Assembly (NCBI RefSeq): GCF_042453785.1
Contig: NC_091662.1
Location: 1,617,001 to 1,681,000, forward strand
Length of the DNA: 64,000 nt
From: Malus domestica
Lineage: Eukaryota; Streptophyta; Magnoliopsida; Rosales; Rosaceae
Direction of reading: 5' to 3'
The translations under genes and the position numbers were made by a program. This document shows, piece by piece, positions 23,802 to 35,742 of this stretch (position 1 is the first letter of the stretch; each line of letters starts with the position of its first letter). The notes below the pieces were generated by a model. That model saw nothing but the letters and a program-made list of their open reading frames with translations. It ran no database searches and was not told the origin of the DNA.

Positions 23802-24405
23802 GTGTGTCTTACACGAGAAAAATTTACGTAGGTCACTTAGATCATTCGTAATATCTGATTACTTTCACAAAATAGAGCTTCTTGTATTTTGGTAGTCTCA
23901 ACCGACCCAACTGATCACACTCAATGTGAGAGTTGTTCTGATCAGTCAGTCATACCAAAGTTTATCTCTTATACGACATTATATGTAGAAGAATCTCTCG
24001 GTTCTCTAAATTAACCTCCTCCATTATATCTCTTTGTTGTTTGTGCGTCTTATACAACGAGAAAAATTTATCTAGGCTACTCAGATCGCTCGTAATGTTT
24101 GATTGTTTTCACAAAATACAACTCTTTCTATTTTGGTAGCCTCAATCGACTCAACTAATCTCACTCCGTAAGAGTTTCCCTAATTAATCAGTTATACCAA
24201 AGTTTATCTCTTATACGACATTTTATATAGAAGAATTTCTCGTTTGTCTAAATTAACCTCCTCCATTAGATCTCTTTGTTGTAATTTGTGCGTCTTGTAC
24301 AACGAGAAAAATTTATATAAGGCACTCACAGCACTCATAAACTCGTAATATTTGTTACCACTCGTGTTTTTCTCGTTTGTCTGAAATTAACCTCCAACAT
24401 TAAAA
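23802..24405 (+). repeat. Tandem repeat of about 240-245 bp, 2.5 units
   Basis: Unit 1 (23802-24041) and unit 2 (24042-24286) both run from TGTGYGTCTTAYAC through GAGAAAAATTTA and CCAAAGTTTATCTCTTATAC to TTAACCTCCTCCATTA. Unit 3 (24287 to about 24405) keeps both ends but has lost its middle. There is no ORF. It may be a small satellite block or the debris of tandemly duplicated transposon ends. Confidence 0.8.
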
Positions 24406-24739
24406 GTTAAGCAAAGAGAGTGATGTTCAATATGTTATGTGGCTGGTTGTTTTCACATGTCACATCCGTACCAATGGCTTAATAAATGTGACTACTTTAT
24501 GCTATAATTTTGTTTGGCTGAAAAATGTTGGTGAGCTAATAAACTAAAGAAAATTGGTGTGACCGTTGAGCTTTATTTTTGGGATATTTCTTTTTATCAA
24601 AAAACAATTTTAATTATTTTCTTATTTATTCTTAATTTTCGAAATATTTCTCAATGGGATAGTCAATTTTGTAGTCCATGATTGGAATTATGATAAAGAA
24701 ATAGACATGAATACATTCTGCAGGACAAATGTCTTGGTT

Positions 24740-24915
24740 TGGATTGGGATTCACTCTGGATCTCTGTGTCCGGAATATGCAGACTAATAACTCAATTTCA
24801 ACCACATGTTTTAATTAACTCATTATACTGATCAACTTCACAAAAATCCAAAAACTTGAATCTCATGGTCAAATCTCTCGGTCTGCAAGATCCAAACACA
24901 AAGATCCGAAAAGCT
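24740..24915. repeat. Inverted-repeat element, copy 2
   Basis: It shares GGATCTCTGTGTCCGGAAT and CAGACTAATAACTCAA on the left and AAATCTCTCGGTCTGCAAGA on the right with the 23250-23460 element, at clear sequence divergence. The ends are imperfect inverted repeats. Confidence 0.5.
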
Positions 24916-26033
24916 ACTACTATATATTCCAAAAAAAAAAAAAAGAATCATGGCCGATAATTGCCAGAATTTGTTAAAATTTAGTATTTGCATGTGATTA
25001 GGTTGACCGTTGAAAATGATTGCTAATTTTTTTTTCATGTTAAAATTAATCTATTTAAATGAGTTGGGTGGAAAAATATTTTATTTGCTAATAATGGAAA
25101 GGCCACTATTAAGTACTAAGTAGAGTATAATCACAATTAATACTCGAATTAGCTGGCACTAATTGTTTTTCTTGTTTCTAAGCAACTTCCATTTCTTGTT
25201 CTTGGACCATAGTTTTCTTATGATATGGATTGGATTCGAAAAGTTGTCCTAAAATCGACTTCTGAAAAATGGATCCATCAACGTTCTTACATATTTAAAG
25301 ACATTATTGTTTGTACAACTAAGTAGATCTCGCCCCACTTTAGTTAATTAAGAATTACTCTCTTAAAACATCCTCATGTGAAAAACCAATATGATTGATT
25401 GATCATGAATTCTTTGATTAATTAAGAATTACTTTATTAATCAAAGAATGCTCGATACAAATATACTTTCTTGTAAAAAGGTTTATGGCCAAGTAAATTC
25501 ACTTTACTTAGTTGGAAAAAAGTTCAACATTATGCGAGGAAAATACATATTTAAAATGAGTTTGATACTTTTGACAAAAAAATAAAAATAAAAAAGAGTT
25601 TGATACTGTTGTTGCTTATTCGAGAATTTCTAATGAGCTGCCTAAATGAGCTTCTAATTAGAATTTAGAGAGATTTTAGTGAGATTTAAAAAAAAAAAAA
25701 ACAACTTTAATCATGCTCCACTTCCTAAAATAGGAATTCATCTACGAGCTAGAGAGGGAAAAACGAGCTCCTGGTGACTCAATGATTAATGCTAACTGTT
25801 TTCATATTATTTTAAATAAATAAATAAGTTTTATTAGTTAATTATTGACTAATAATCGATTATAACTCTCCAAAGCAAAGAGTATAGTTGAAGTAGAATA
25901 TTTTCCAGATAGCTTATTAAAACAAATTTTTGAAAATTTTAACTATAACTTTGCTACAAAATGGACTACATGATGGACGATGTTTTTAATACATTCTAAA
26001 TATATTTTGGTAAATATCTTACGTTTGTTAGAA

Positions 26034-26168
26034 GAGTTGTGCTATTCACACACTCATTTTTAATTCTCACACACCTTTTAATTTTTAGCCGTAGAATGAG
26101 ATGAAAAAAATTAATAAAAAAACTAACAAAAATATGTGAAGTTAAAAAGGATTGCGTGAATAACACTA
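26034..26168. mobile_element. MITE-like element
   Basis: The left end GTTGTGCTATTCACACACTC and the reversed right end AGTGTTATTCACGCAATCC are imperfect inverted repeats around an AT-rich core containing TTTTTAGCCGTAGAATGAGA. I recall close relatives as frequent in apple and pear. No ORF. Confidence 0.55.
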
Positions 26169-26500
26169 TATTGATAGAAAAGGGAAAGGAAAATCCAACG
26201 AATCACATACGTTGATATACGCAGCAAGATTAAACGGTAGAGGGGAGTAAAAAAGGGCGGCAGTAAAGCATCGTAGAGAATTACTACCCCATCTCAGACA
26301 GCCGTATTTTCTGTCCTTCTGACAGATGGGAAACTTCAGTCAAATTAATTAAATAATTAAATTTAAAACCAAAAAGAAATTTATTTATTTTTTATTTAAA
26401 AAAAAGAAAGTAATTGTCGAAAGACGCCGACGGGCCAACCAGAACCGAACTCTTTCTTCTGGTCGACTTTTCTTCTTCTTCCTCCTCTTCTTCTGCTTCT

Positions 26501-26537
<37 letters not shown>

Positions 26538-27027
26538 TCAGTTCGGTTTCAGGCAAGTCAAGTCCTCCGATCTCTCTCTCTCTCTTTCTCTCTCTGCCAT
26601 TTCGTTTATTTCCGAGCTGCCACTACTGGCTGCTGGGAAATTTGACTTCTTTTTGTGTTTGGTGTTTTGGATTTGAATTTTGGATTGGAATTCAGTCGGT
26701 TTCTGAGTATTTGGTGATGAAGTCTTCAACTTTTTAGTATATTATGTGGTTGGCTGTTCCTTTTTGTAGCTAGTTGGATCTGAATTATGAAGCTGGAATT
26801 TGGAAACTTAGGGTTTTTGGTAGTTTGTTGGAGTTTTCTGTCAGCTTGTATTTGAATTTATCGTAAATTTGATATTTTGAGTGGTGGGTGAGCGGTGTAC
26901 TTTAGTTTGATTTAAGGTTTTGGATCATTTCTTCTTGCCTATTTATTGGTTTTGATTCGTGGAATGGAAAGAAGATTGAATTTTTCGGGTTTCGTTGTAG
27001 ATTTTCGATATATAGAGGAGTGGGAGA

Positions 27028-30000
27028 ATGTCAGGAGGTACACAGAAGAGCATCAGGAAAGCTCTTGGAGCCCTCAAGGACACCACCACAGTTTCATTGG
27101 CTAAAGTCAACAGCGATTACAAGGTATCGTGGTTTGTTTGTGGTTGTTTCCGATGCTTCTCGCGGTTATGATGTATCCGATATTCATGATTGGGGATTCA
27201 TTCTTGCAGGAATTGGACATTGCGATAGTCAAAGCTACGAACCATGTTGAGCGTCCCGCCAAGGAAAAGTACATTAGAGGTAGACTCTCTCTCTCTGAAG
27301 AAGAGCTGCATGATGTACTTTCGATCATCTGCATCTGGAGAAAGAGTTTGTAAATCATGACTGATAAGGTTATGTTTTTATTTATTGTTAAGCTATTTTT
27401 GCTGCCGTTTCTGCTACAAGACCTCGTGCTGATGTTGCATACTGCATCCACGCTCTTGCAAGGAGGTTAGCAAAGACACATAACTGGGCGGTATGTGCAT
27501 TTTCTCATCCGATAAACATACAAGAAGTTATCCATTGACAGGAACTTTTTGATTATTTATCTCTAACAGCAATAATCTTCATCTTGGTTATCATTCATAG
27601 ACAAACATAGCAAGATGAAATTGCGTCTTGCTTGAAATTTTCACGAACTGATTATCGATTGGTGTTTAGGTTGCATTGAAGACATTAGTTGTTATTCATC
27701 GTGCTTTGAGGGAAGTGGACCCCACGTTTTACGAAGAACTCATGAATTATGGTAGAAGTAGAAGCCATATGCTTAACTTGGCACATTTCAAAGATGATTC
27801 CAGTCCCAATGGTACTTCGCCATCCCTGACTCCTTTTCGCATACTATTTATCCATTCAAAAACTGACCTTTTCACTGCCCAGCATGGGATTTTTCCACCT
27901 GGATCCGCACTTATGCTTTGTTCTTGGAGGAGAGACTGGAATGCTTTCGTGTGTTGAAATATGACGTTGAGATGGATCGCCCAGTAAGAAGTTTATTTCT
28001 TTATGTCATATTTCTTTTGCTTATTCTTCCATTTCCAATTATATAAGTTTCGTCTTAGGGAAGCAATAACAAATTAGCAATCACCTTTTACATCAATATA
28101 TATGGCACATTGACATTTCAAACCGTTTGATTTATCAGAACCTCATTTTCCTGCAGTTGCTTTTATTTTTTCCCTCAAAGCTGTATTGCTACTTTTTATT
28201 CATACATTCAAGTCATATTCTTGTCCCTAAGCTTCATTGCAACTAAATAGTTAACATTGTGGCGCAGAGGACCAAAGATCTGGATACTGCCGAATTGCTT
28301 GAGCATTTGTCTGCCCTGCAACAACTTCTTTTTCGTGTACTTGGTTGCCAGGCAAGTTTTATATATCAGCACTTCAAAATCAATGGGTTTATGCTGTGGG
28401 GCCACTATATGTTTAAACATGAATATGGGTTCAAGCAAGTGTTGATTATCCAAATAACGTTACCTTTGATGGGTGACACTATATTTCAATTAATAGAACC
28501 AATTTTATTTTGCAGCCGCAAGGGGCAGCAGTTCATAATTTTGTGGTTCAGTTAGCACTCTCAATGGTAAGTGACCCTTGCAATAAATTCTTGCTGAATG
28601 ACTAGCCAATATGTTTTATTTTCCTCTGAATGTCTTCCATCGTAAAATCAGGTTGCTTCTGAAAGCATCAAGATTTATCAAGCTATAAGTGATGGAACAG
28701 TCAATTTGGTTGACAAGGTAGGATATGATCTTTTGCTATGTAGGAATATAACATTTGGAGCTTGCACTATAAGCTAATTGTGTACAATGATGATTAATAC
28801 CACAGTTCTTTGAGATGCAACGCCATGATGCTATGAGGGCGCTGGACATATATCGGAGGGCAGGACAGCAGGTAGTTTTTCGGGGAATATATTGGTGGGG
28901 ACCGGGAAGTTATTTTATGTATCAACATTTAAATTTCCGTCTACATATTTCAGGCAGAGAGGCTGTCAGAGTTTTATGAAGTATGTAAAAGTCTTGATAT
29001 TGGACGTGGAGAGAAGTTTACCAAGATTGAGCAGGTGACTTTTTGCTTGCAGACCCTTTTTAGTACACATTGCATTCCTTGGATAATTTTAATTTTCTCA
29101 ACTTGATTTCATTTTGGGTGAGGTAGCCCCCTGCATCGTTTTTACAAGCCATGGAAGAGTACGTGAAAGAAGCTCCTCAGTTCTCAACAGCTCGCAAGGA
29201 TCAGGTATGATTTGTATTGAGGTGCTGCCTCATTAATTCTGTTATTTTGGAAGAGATTTGCAATGTAACCTGATCAGGAAAGCAAATAGTGGATCATCAG
29301 ATGTCCTTATTAGCAAATACTATGGGGACCTGTTTGATTTACCTAAGCAGTTCAAACAAAAAAAAAAAAAAAATTCCGGATCCAAATTCGGCTTTTAGAA
29401 GCTGTTGGCTTTCACAAAATGATCAGATCCGAAAATACTCACACAAACCAACTCTACCAGCTGATAAGAATTGATGATGTATTGGCTGCCTGCTTTATGT
29501 ACATGCAGTTTGCAACAATTTCCTTCAAGTGTAATCTTTAACCTGGCAGGTGGTTGCCCCCAAAGAAATCTTGGCTATAGAGTACAAAAAGGCCCCGGAG
29601 GAGGAGGCACGTCCACCTTCACCACCTCTACCTGAACCAGTGAAAGTTGAACCAGTGAAAGTGGAAGCACCTGTAGCTGAACCGCCTGATTTGCTGGTAA
29701 TTCACATAATCCTTTGTTAGTTACTTTCCCTTGAATTTTGGCATCCTGTCGTCCCTCTGAAGTTTAATCATGTATGCCATACTTTGTTGCTAGGGTTTGA
29801 ATGATCCTGTTCCAAATACTAAAGAGTTGGATGACAAGAATGCACTGGCTTTAGCGATTGTTCCAGTTTGTAAGTTCTCTCTCTCTCTCTCTCTCTCTCT
29901 TAAACATGCACAAATCTTCTTGGTTAAGAAGAAAATTATAATAAATTTTATTTTCTGAAATGCTATTGTGGTTCTTGTAGCGGACCAACCAACATCCACA

Positions 30001-30664
30001 GCTCCAACTCTAGAAAATGGAGCTACAGGTTGGGAATTGGCACTTGTTACAGCACCGAGCTCAAATGAGAGCGCCGTGGCTTCTAGCAAACTGGTACTCT
30101 TCTCCTTCTCCTACCAATTTCCCTTCTCGTATTGTTTACGCGTATGGAATTTAATTGGCCAGTATTAGTGTATAGTTAGTTACAAACACATTTTTTGTTC
30201 TTATACTATCACTACACTTCCTTTCTCTTTTCTTTTTTATTTCCCTTAATGTACGGACACTGCTGACACCATTCAAATGTTGAGTGAAGGCGGGAGGGTT
30301 AGACTTGCTTACACTAGACAGCCTATATGACGATGCAATCAGAAGAAACAATCAGAATGTGAGCTACAACCCATGGGAGCCTGCTCCGGTAAATGGTACC
30401 ATGATGCAACAACAACTTCACGATCCCTTTTATGCATCCAACGGAATGGCTGCACCGCATTCTGTGCAGATGGCAGCAATGGCGAACCAGCAGCAGGCCT
30501 TCATGTTGCAGCAACAGCAGCAGCAGCAGCAGATGATGATGATGATGGGCCAACAACAGCAACAGTCTATGAATCCTTTCGGAACTCCTCACGGAGCCCC
30601 TACCCACCCCTACGGCCCCGGTGTCCCTGTCCAAGCATACAACCCATACGCAGGCCTTTTATAG
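27028..30664 (+). CDS. PICALM/AP180-type clathrin assembly protein (ANTH domain)
   Basis: Adaptor that binds phosphoinositides and clathrin during endocytosis. Fifteen exons: 27028-27123, 27210-27279, 27393-27490, 27670-27811, 27883-27983, 28268-28351, 28516-28566, 28652-28717, 28806-28871, 28954-29034, 29127-29204, 29550-29696, 29794-29869, 29981-30093, 30290-30664; 547 aa, all phases consistent. The ANTH domain fills about residues 20-290 ([38 protein letters not shown], then [19 protein letters not shown]). The tail has PDLLGLND and [12 protein letters not shown] (clathrin-type DLL), DPF (AP-2 type), NPW and NPF (EH type) motifs, then runs of Gln and Met. Recalled closest relatives are Arabidopsis At5g35200 and At2g01600/At1g14910. 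Intron 6 uses a GC donor in the classic context (CAG|GCAAGT). Intron 13 carries a (CT)n tract at about 29878. Confidence 0.94.
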
Positions 30665-32828
30665 ACGATCCATCCAAACAACAGATTTTTATCAAGAATT
30701 ACAGCCGCGGAAAGAACAGGACGTGAAAGAATAGTCAGTTTTAGCCGTTGAGGCATCCGAAATTCGGAGGGAGACGTGTACCATATGTTTTGTATGTGCC
30801 GTGGTTAGCTTAGGATTAAGATTCTTTGTTAAATAAACAGTCGGAGGGAGGAGTTGGAGCTATTTGGCCATTTGCGTTGACGATCGAAAATTATGTTATT
30901 TGGATCGACGGCGACTTGAGTAAATTCTTTTGACCTGCGCAGGAGATCTTTGTGTATGTTTTCCTTTCTCTTTTCCTCCCTCTACCGATTTGGTCCTTCA
31001 AGCATCTCTATGAGAGAAATTATTTGTAAAATTTGTGATTGTTGATAGATATTATGTATGTAACAATGATATACATGAAATTTGAGTTTTTTTTTTAATC
31101 CTTTGGATGCGGTCCCTAACTACCAATGTTTGCCTGACATTAATGTAATAATGTATTTCTACGTAGATTATTATATTTTTAAATTAAAAGTGAAATTTAA
31201 AGTTATTTATTAATGAGATTTTAAATAGAACCCATAATTATGGGATTAAAAATATTAAAGATGAATTATACTCCTCAATATATTGTATCAAAATTAACCA
31301 AAAAATTATTGTATCAAAACATGGGTACATTTTTCAAAAACACAAAAGAAAGGATATTAGACTTAATAACATTATTAAATTTCTTCTATTAAACTTGACA
31401 TGGATACATTATCAAATAAACGAAATAGAATGTACCCATATAAGTTTTAAAAATGGATTAGAGAAAAGATTGAATGAAATTTTATATAAAAAATGGGCAC
31501 ATTTTATATTAAAAAAAAGGGTACATTTTTAACAATTTGTTATATTTAAGAATGGATACATATAAGATTAAAAAAAATTTATGGGTACAAACTTATTCTA
31601 ATTTAATTTTTTATATTTGTGAAATGTTTGAATTGAAAATTAATTAGGAGTTTACTAAGGGTGTGAGTATTAGAACTCTAAATCAATTACTAATTTTTTT
31701 TATATAAAAATTATGTAACTTACATGTAATTCATTAATATATTAATGCTAGGGACTTTGATCAAAATCTAAAAACTAATAAAGTCTTAGTTAATAAACAT
31801 TATAAACTAGGGACCGGATCCTTTTTTTTTTGGGTCAAACGATAGATTTTGTTAGATTAGATATTAGGTTAATCACTGACGATATTTGAACTCACGTTCT
31901 CATGTAAGAATTCAACACTTTTCCATTGCTGTGGTAAAGGGCCCACTTGCCCTAAAATTTGATTTGGTTATTTGTATTAAGTATTATACAATGAAAATGT
32001 TGTTCATTTGTGATCGAAATGTCATAGTTTGAATCGTAGAAACGACCACTTTACACAATAAGTTTAAGGTTGTGTACTATATAACGTTCCCACTTTGAAC
32101 CCTCATAAAGCGGAGAGCTTTGTTGTTGGCTTGGAGTCGCCCGCAAACCATTCTATTCCTCCTCGTTGCTAATCACAAATGACATACTACAATGGCTTTT
32201 ATTATGGTATAATTACTTTTTTGGATTGTTTAATTCACTAAACCGAATTGAAAACGTGTTATAACTTGTAATTTGTGTGAAAGTTATACGAAGAAATTTG
32301 CAAAACCAATTAAAAACTTTTGAGTATATACAATTTTTGTAAAAAATGTAATTAAGAAGTCTTACCGTGATTCACAGAATTGTTTATGAAATAAAAATCA
32401 ATAATGGTGCTGAAAATAATTAGAACGAACTTCTGTCGATATGGACATCTTTGAAAGCTTTCTTTAAATATCTTTTAAATATATACGTGGATAGATATAT
32501 ATTTAAAAGATATTTAAAGAAACACATGATGCGGCGAAATTCTTATGTAAATAGATTTTACAATGATTTTTGTGGAATTTCACAAAACTAGTAAAAATCA
32601 CGAGTTTTCGCTCACAATTTTTGTGAAAAATGAGATTTTTTTTTAAAATTTCATTAGATATTTTGCAATATATGTGTGTGTATATATATATATATAATTA
32701 CAAATTCAAAAAATAAAAAACAAAAATACAAAAAAAATGAATGAGCTTTTTCTTCAGCACATCATGTCGCTGATGTTCTCACAACAATAAATCCAAAAAG
32801 AAAGCAATTCAATTCAATTCACCAAACA
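30665..32828. other. Spacer between PICALM and BSD genes
   Basis: PICALM 3' UTR to about 31080, then AT-rich DNA. At 31300-31600 phrases such as GGGTACATTTTT and ATGGATACAT recur in both orientations, which suggests degraded transposon ends. A perfect 26-bp hairpin (32459-32522) and a short (TA)n tract near 32676 are the only other structures. No gene. Confidence 0.5.
32459..32522. repeat. Perfect 26-bp inverted repeat with 12-nt loop
   Basis: Arms 32459-32484 and 32497-32522 are exact reverse complements (core TTTAAATATCTTTTAAATAT) around the loop ACGTGGATAGAT. It is strongly AT-rich. It could be a tiny MITE or a hairpin; no gene is associated, and the BSD gene starts about 300 bp downstream. 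Confidence 0.85.
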
Positions 32829-34859
32829 ATGTCTTGGCTCTTCAGCTCTCCCCGCCAACCAGAAGACGACGACGACGACCAGCGTGATGTAGAACCCAAG
32901 CAACCCCAAAACGACCTGTCGTTTCTCAGCCAAACCCTCGGCCGCCAACTCCGCGGCGTCGCCACCTTCCTCGCTCCACCTCCATCACCGCCATCCAACG
33001 ACGCCCTTCCCTCGTCCAATTCCCAGCCCCAGTCGCAATCGCAATCTCAATCGCCGGCGCTTTTGGGAATCCGGAATGATCTGGTGGAGATCGGCGGGAG
33101 CTTCAAAACCGGCCTCTCGCTGCTCTCTACTAACAGCAACAAAGCCGTCACTGAGATCTCCAAGTTCGCTTCGGGCTTGTTGCAGCTTCAAAACGAAGCT
33201 TCAGAAGAAGGTGGAGCTGATGATGACGGCGACGATGGCGGCGGTCACGTGCCGGGGATCACGGACGAGGTTCTCGGTTTCGTCACCGATATTTCGGTGA
33301 TGCCGGACTGCTGGACCGACTTTCCAATGACGCTCGATCATGGTAAAGTTGCTAGCTTCCACTTCAAATTGAATGCAATGTTAGTTTTGCCTACTTTCTT
33401 TGTGTCTATTGCTTTAATTTTCTTATGAAGTTGTGGATTGTGAATTGAAAGATCAAGTTTCTTCGGAGGAAGCTTTGAGTTTGTTCTGAAGATATCGAAA
33501 TTTACTGGAAATCTGTTGCGCATTCGCTGTGATAGTTTTTGTTCGATTTGATTTTCGTGTTCTAATTGTGTAATGTTAGATACCGGAGTTGGTATCGGAG
33601 ACCTCTGAATCTGTTTGTGATTGCGATACAACGATTGACAAGATAACTGAAACAGACTGAACAATTGGTTCTTACAATCTTATGCTTGTTGGTTTTGATT
33701 TTGTGCTGGTTTTATTGCAGATTTCAGCATGTCGGATGCTCAGAGAGAGCATGTGTCCGCTGTTTTACAATTGGTTCCGGGATTTGCAGATCTAAGAGCC
33801 CGGCTTTGCAATTCCATGAGTGAGGAGCAATTTTGGATGATCTATTTCTTGTTGTTGCTCCCGAGACTAAACGAACATGATTTTGAGCTTCTAGCAACGC
33901 CCAAGGCAAGAAGTTTATCTTTCTCGTCTTTTGTCACGCTTCTTATCCGTATTTACATGTCCAATTTTCTTTTGAGGACACTTTGGAAGTTGACTTTTAT
34001 ACAGAATTCAGCGCGCGTTTGTCTTCATAAATTCAATTTACTATATTTGGTATATTGATTTCAAGGTTCTACGATAGCCATTCTAACCGCAGCTTGCATA
34101 AGTGAGAGTTGAGATATGGGCATGATGTGCATAACCCGTCACCAGTTGCTCTTATACAACTTCGTTTGATGTTGTAGTTTGTCTCTCCCTTGTTCCTCAT
34201 ATTTGTTATACGTTTTAACTCTTAACTTAGTAGCCGATTTTATAGCATCATAGAACTTTGGATGTGTTCAATTCCACTTTGCAGCTTCGGACACTACTTG
34301 TAGCACTATTTAAAAAATAGAACTTCTTTCTTTGCAGATTGTTGAAGCAAGAGACGTACTTCTGCACAAACTGCATAACAAGAGGAACACACGGGAGGAT
34401 GCCCCAGAGAAGTCAATTCTCGTTTCACCTAAAAATCACATCCAGGATGGGAAGACACAAGGGGAGGGAAGCTCATCTCAAGAAAAGGAAGCCTCGACTG
34501 AAATACTTAACACGACAGAAAGGTTAAAGACCGATGACGAAGAGGGCACTGAGCAGTGGTCTGAAGGTGCAAGTATTAGCTCTGGCACTTTTGTGGATGG
34601 CCAAAGAAAACACGAACCTGAAGACGATATCTCATTCAGCGATTTAGAGGACGAAGAGAATGACGTTTCTAGTAGACAATCAGGACTAAGGCAAGGACCG
34701 TATGCCAGGGCATGTTCACCCAATGGATCAAATGATTGGGTTCAGCTGAATCGAAGCTCGGAAAACGAGGGTGGCCGGCAAAAGGCTGGTCGGTCAAAGG
34801 GGAAAGATTCAGAAGGTGAGGATTCAAGTGACTGGCTTGCGGTAGATGAATATGATTAG
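32829..34859 (+). CDS. BSD-domain-containing protein
   Basis: Three exons (32829-33342, 33721-33905, 34338-34859) give 406 aa. BSD domains occur in TFIIH p62-type, synapse-associated and related proteins; plant members like this one are of unknown role. The N-terminus has an acidic run (EDDDDDQRD), a QS-repeat (about residues 60-76) and amphipathic segments. The BSD domain is at about residues 170-235, with SEEQFWMIYFLLLLPRL carrying the conserved Phe-Trp pair and HDFELLATPKIVEARD. The C-terminus is acidic and Ser-rich and ends in DSSDWLAVDEYD; an acidic DWL-type tail is usual in the plant family. Intron 2 starts with GC (AAG|GCAAGA) and the frame is restored only with it. The C-terminus is convergent with the F-box gene. 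Confidence 0.92.
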
Positions 34860-35742
34860 ACAAAATTGGCAGCAGCTTGCTTGCCAATTGAATTGTAAAG
34901 TTTCGGTTTCTTCTTTTCGGTTTTTCGGGTCGGGTGGGCTGGATTGTGTACTTATATGTGTATCAGCATCTTATACAAAGCTTCCTTGTTGAAATTAATA
35001 AAGCAAATGAAGTCTATTTCAAAATTGCCTCTTATTTGTTTAATTATGGAGGGAGTTTTGATATCGAGTGCAAAATGCACACTGCTCTGATCAACTGGGT
35101 TAAATCTCGTGCGCTCTTACCGCAGTTACTTAAAACACGTACAAGCAATGGTAAAATTGTAACAAGCATGGGATTGGGAAGCCTTTTTTACCCATTAGAA
35201 ACACGAATCAATAAGAAACAAAAACCACGAAAAACCATCCAAAAAATCGATTTGAAATTCCGCCATTACATAAAAACGAAGAACTACAAAGCTAGTAAAT
35301 TTCACTTTACACTATATATTCTACAAAATCCTCTGAATTCTTCCCCAAGTAAATTATACATGTGAATTTGAATTTCTAGGTTTCGGAAAGTAAATTCGAC
35401 ACCAACTATAAATGATAACGCCTCATGATCTGAAGCAGGGGCAAAGATTCTGTAACAATCTGATGCAAAACGGTACAAGTTTATATCGGACACCTACAAC
35501 AACAGTCGATGCAGCGAAGATTCGAGGCCAAATGGAATTTCTGAAGCAGGGGTAAAACTTCTAGGAGAGAGCTGCTATCTTGGATATTAAACAAAACACC
35601 GGTCCAAACCCCGAGCCTTTGTTGAATGGTTAGTAACCCCGACCTGCAACAAAACACGAGGGGATAAAGAAGAGGAAAAGTGAGAGCATGACATGTTAGC
35701 TCGTTCGAAAAAAACATGTTACCACACAGAGTTGTCCATCTT
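34860..35742. other. Convergent spacer with a sequence duplicated near the F-box pseudogene
   Basis: BSD 3' UTR from 34860. From about 35365 to 35742 the sequence is a diverged copy of 38185-38560 (for example CGAGGCCAAATGGAAT and CTTCTAGGAGAGA), so it belongs to the F-box duplication unit. On the minus strand a frame at 35717-35481 reads LLTIQQRLGVWTGVLFNIQD then SSLLEVLPLLQKFHL, LRR-like, and may be a former or alternative last exon of the F-box gene. Confidence 0.6.

Larger units (their letters stand above)
22431..27027. other. Long gene-poor spacer, then PICALM promoter and 5' UTR
   Basis: No gene is supported over about 4.6 kb. It holds two related inverted repeats (23250-23460 and 24740-24915), a tandem repeat block (23802-24405) and a MITE-like element (26034-26168). 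A (CT)n tract at about 26503-26533 and CT-rich DNA to 26600 probably mark the transcription start and 5' UTR of the PICALM gene. An intron in the 5' UTR between about 26550 and 27000 is possible. Confidence 0.55.

Noticed and set aside
26538-26729. Minus-strand frame with a Glu-Arg repeat
   Set aside because: It is the antisense of the CT-rich 5' leader of the PICALM gene.
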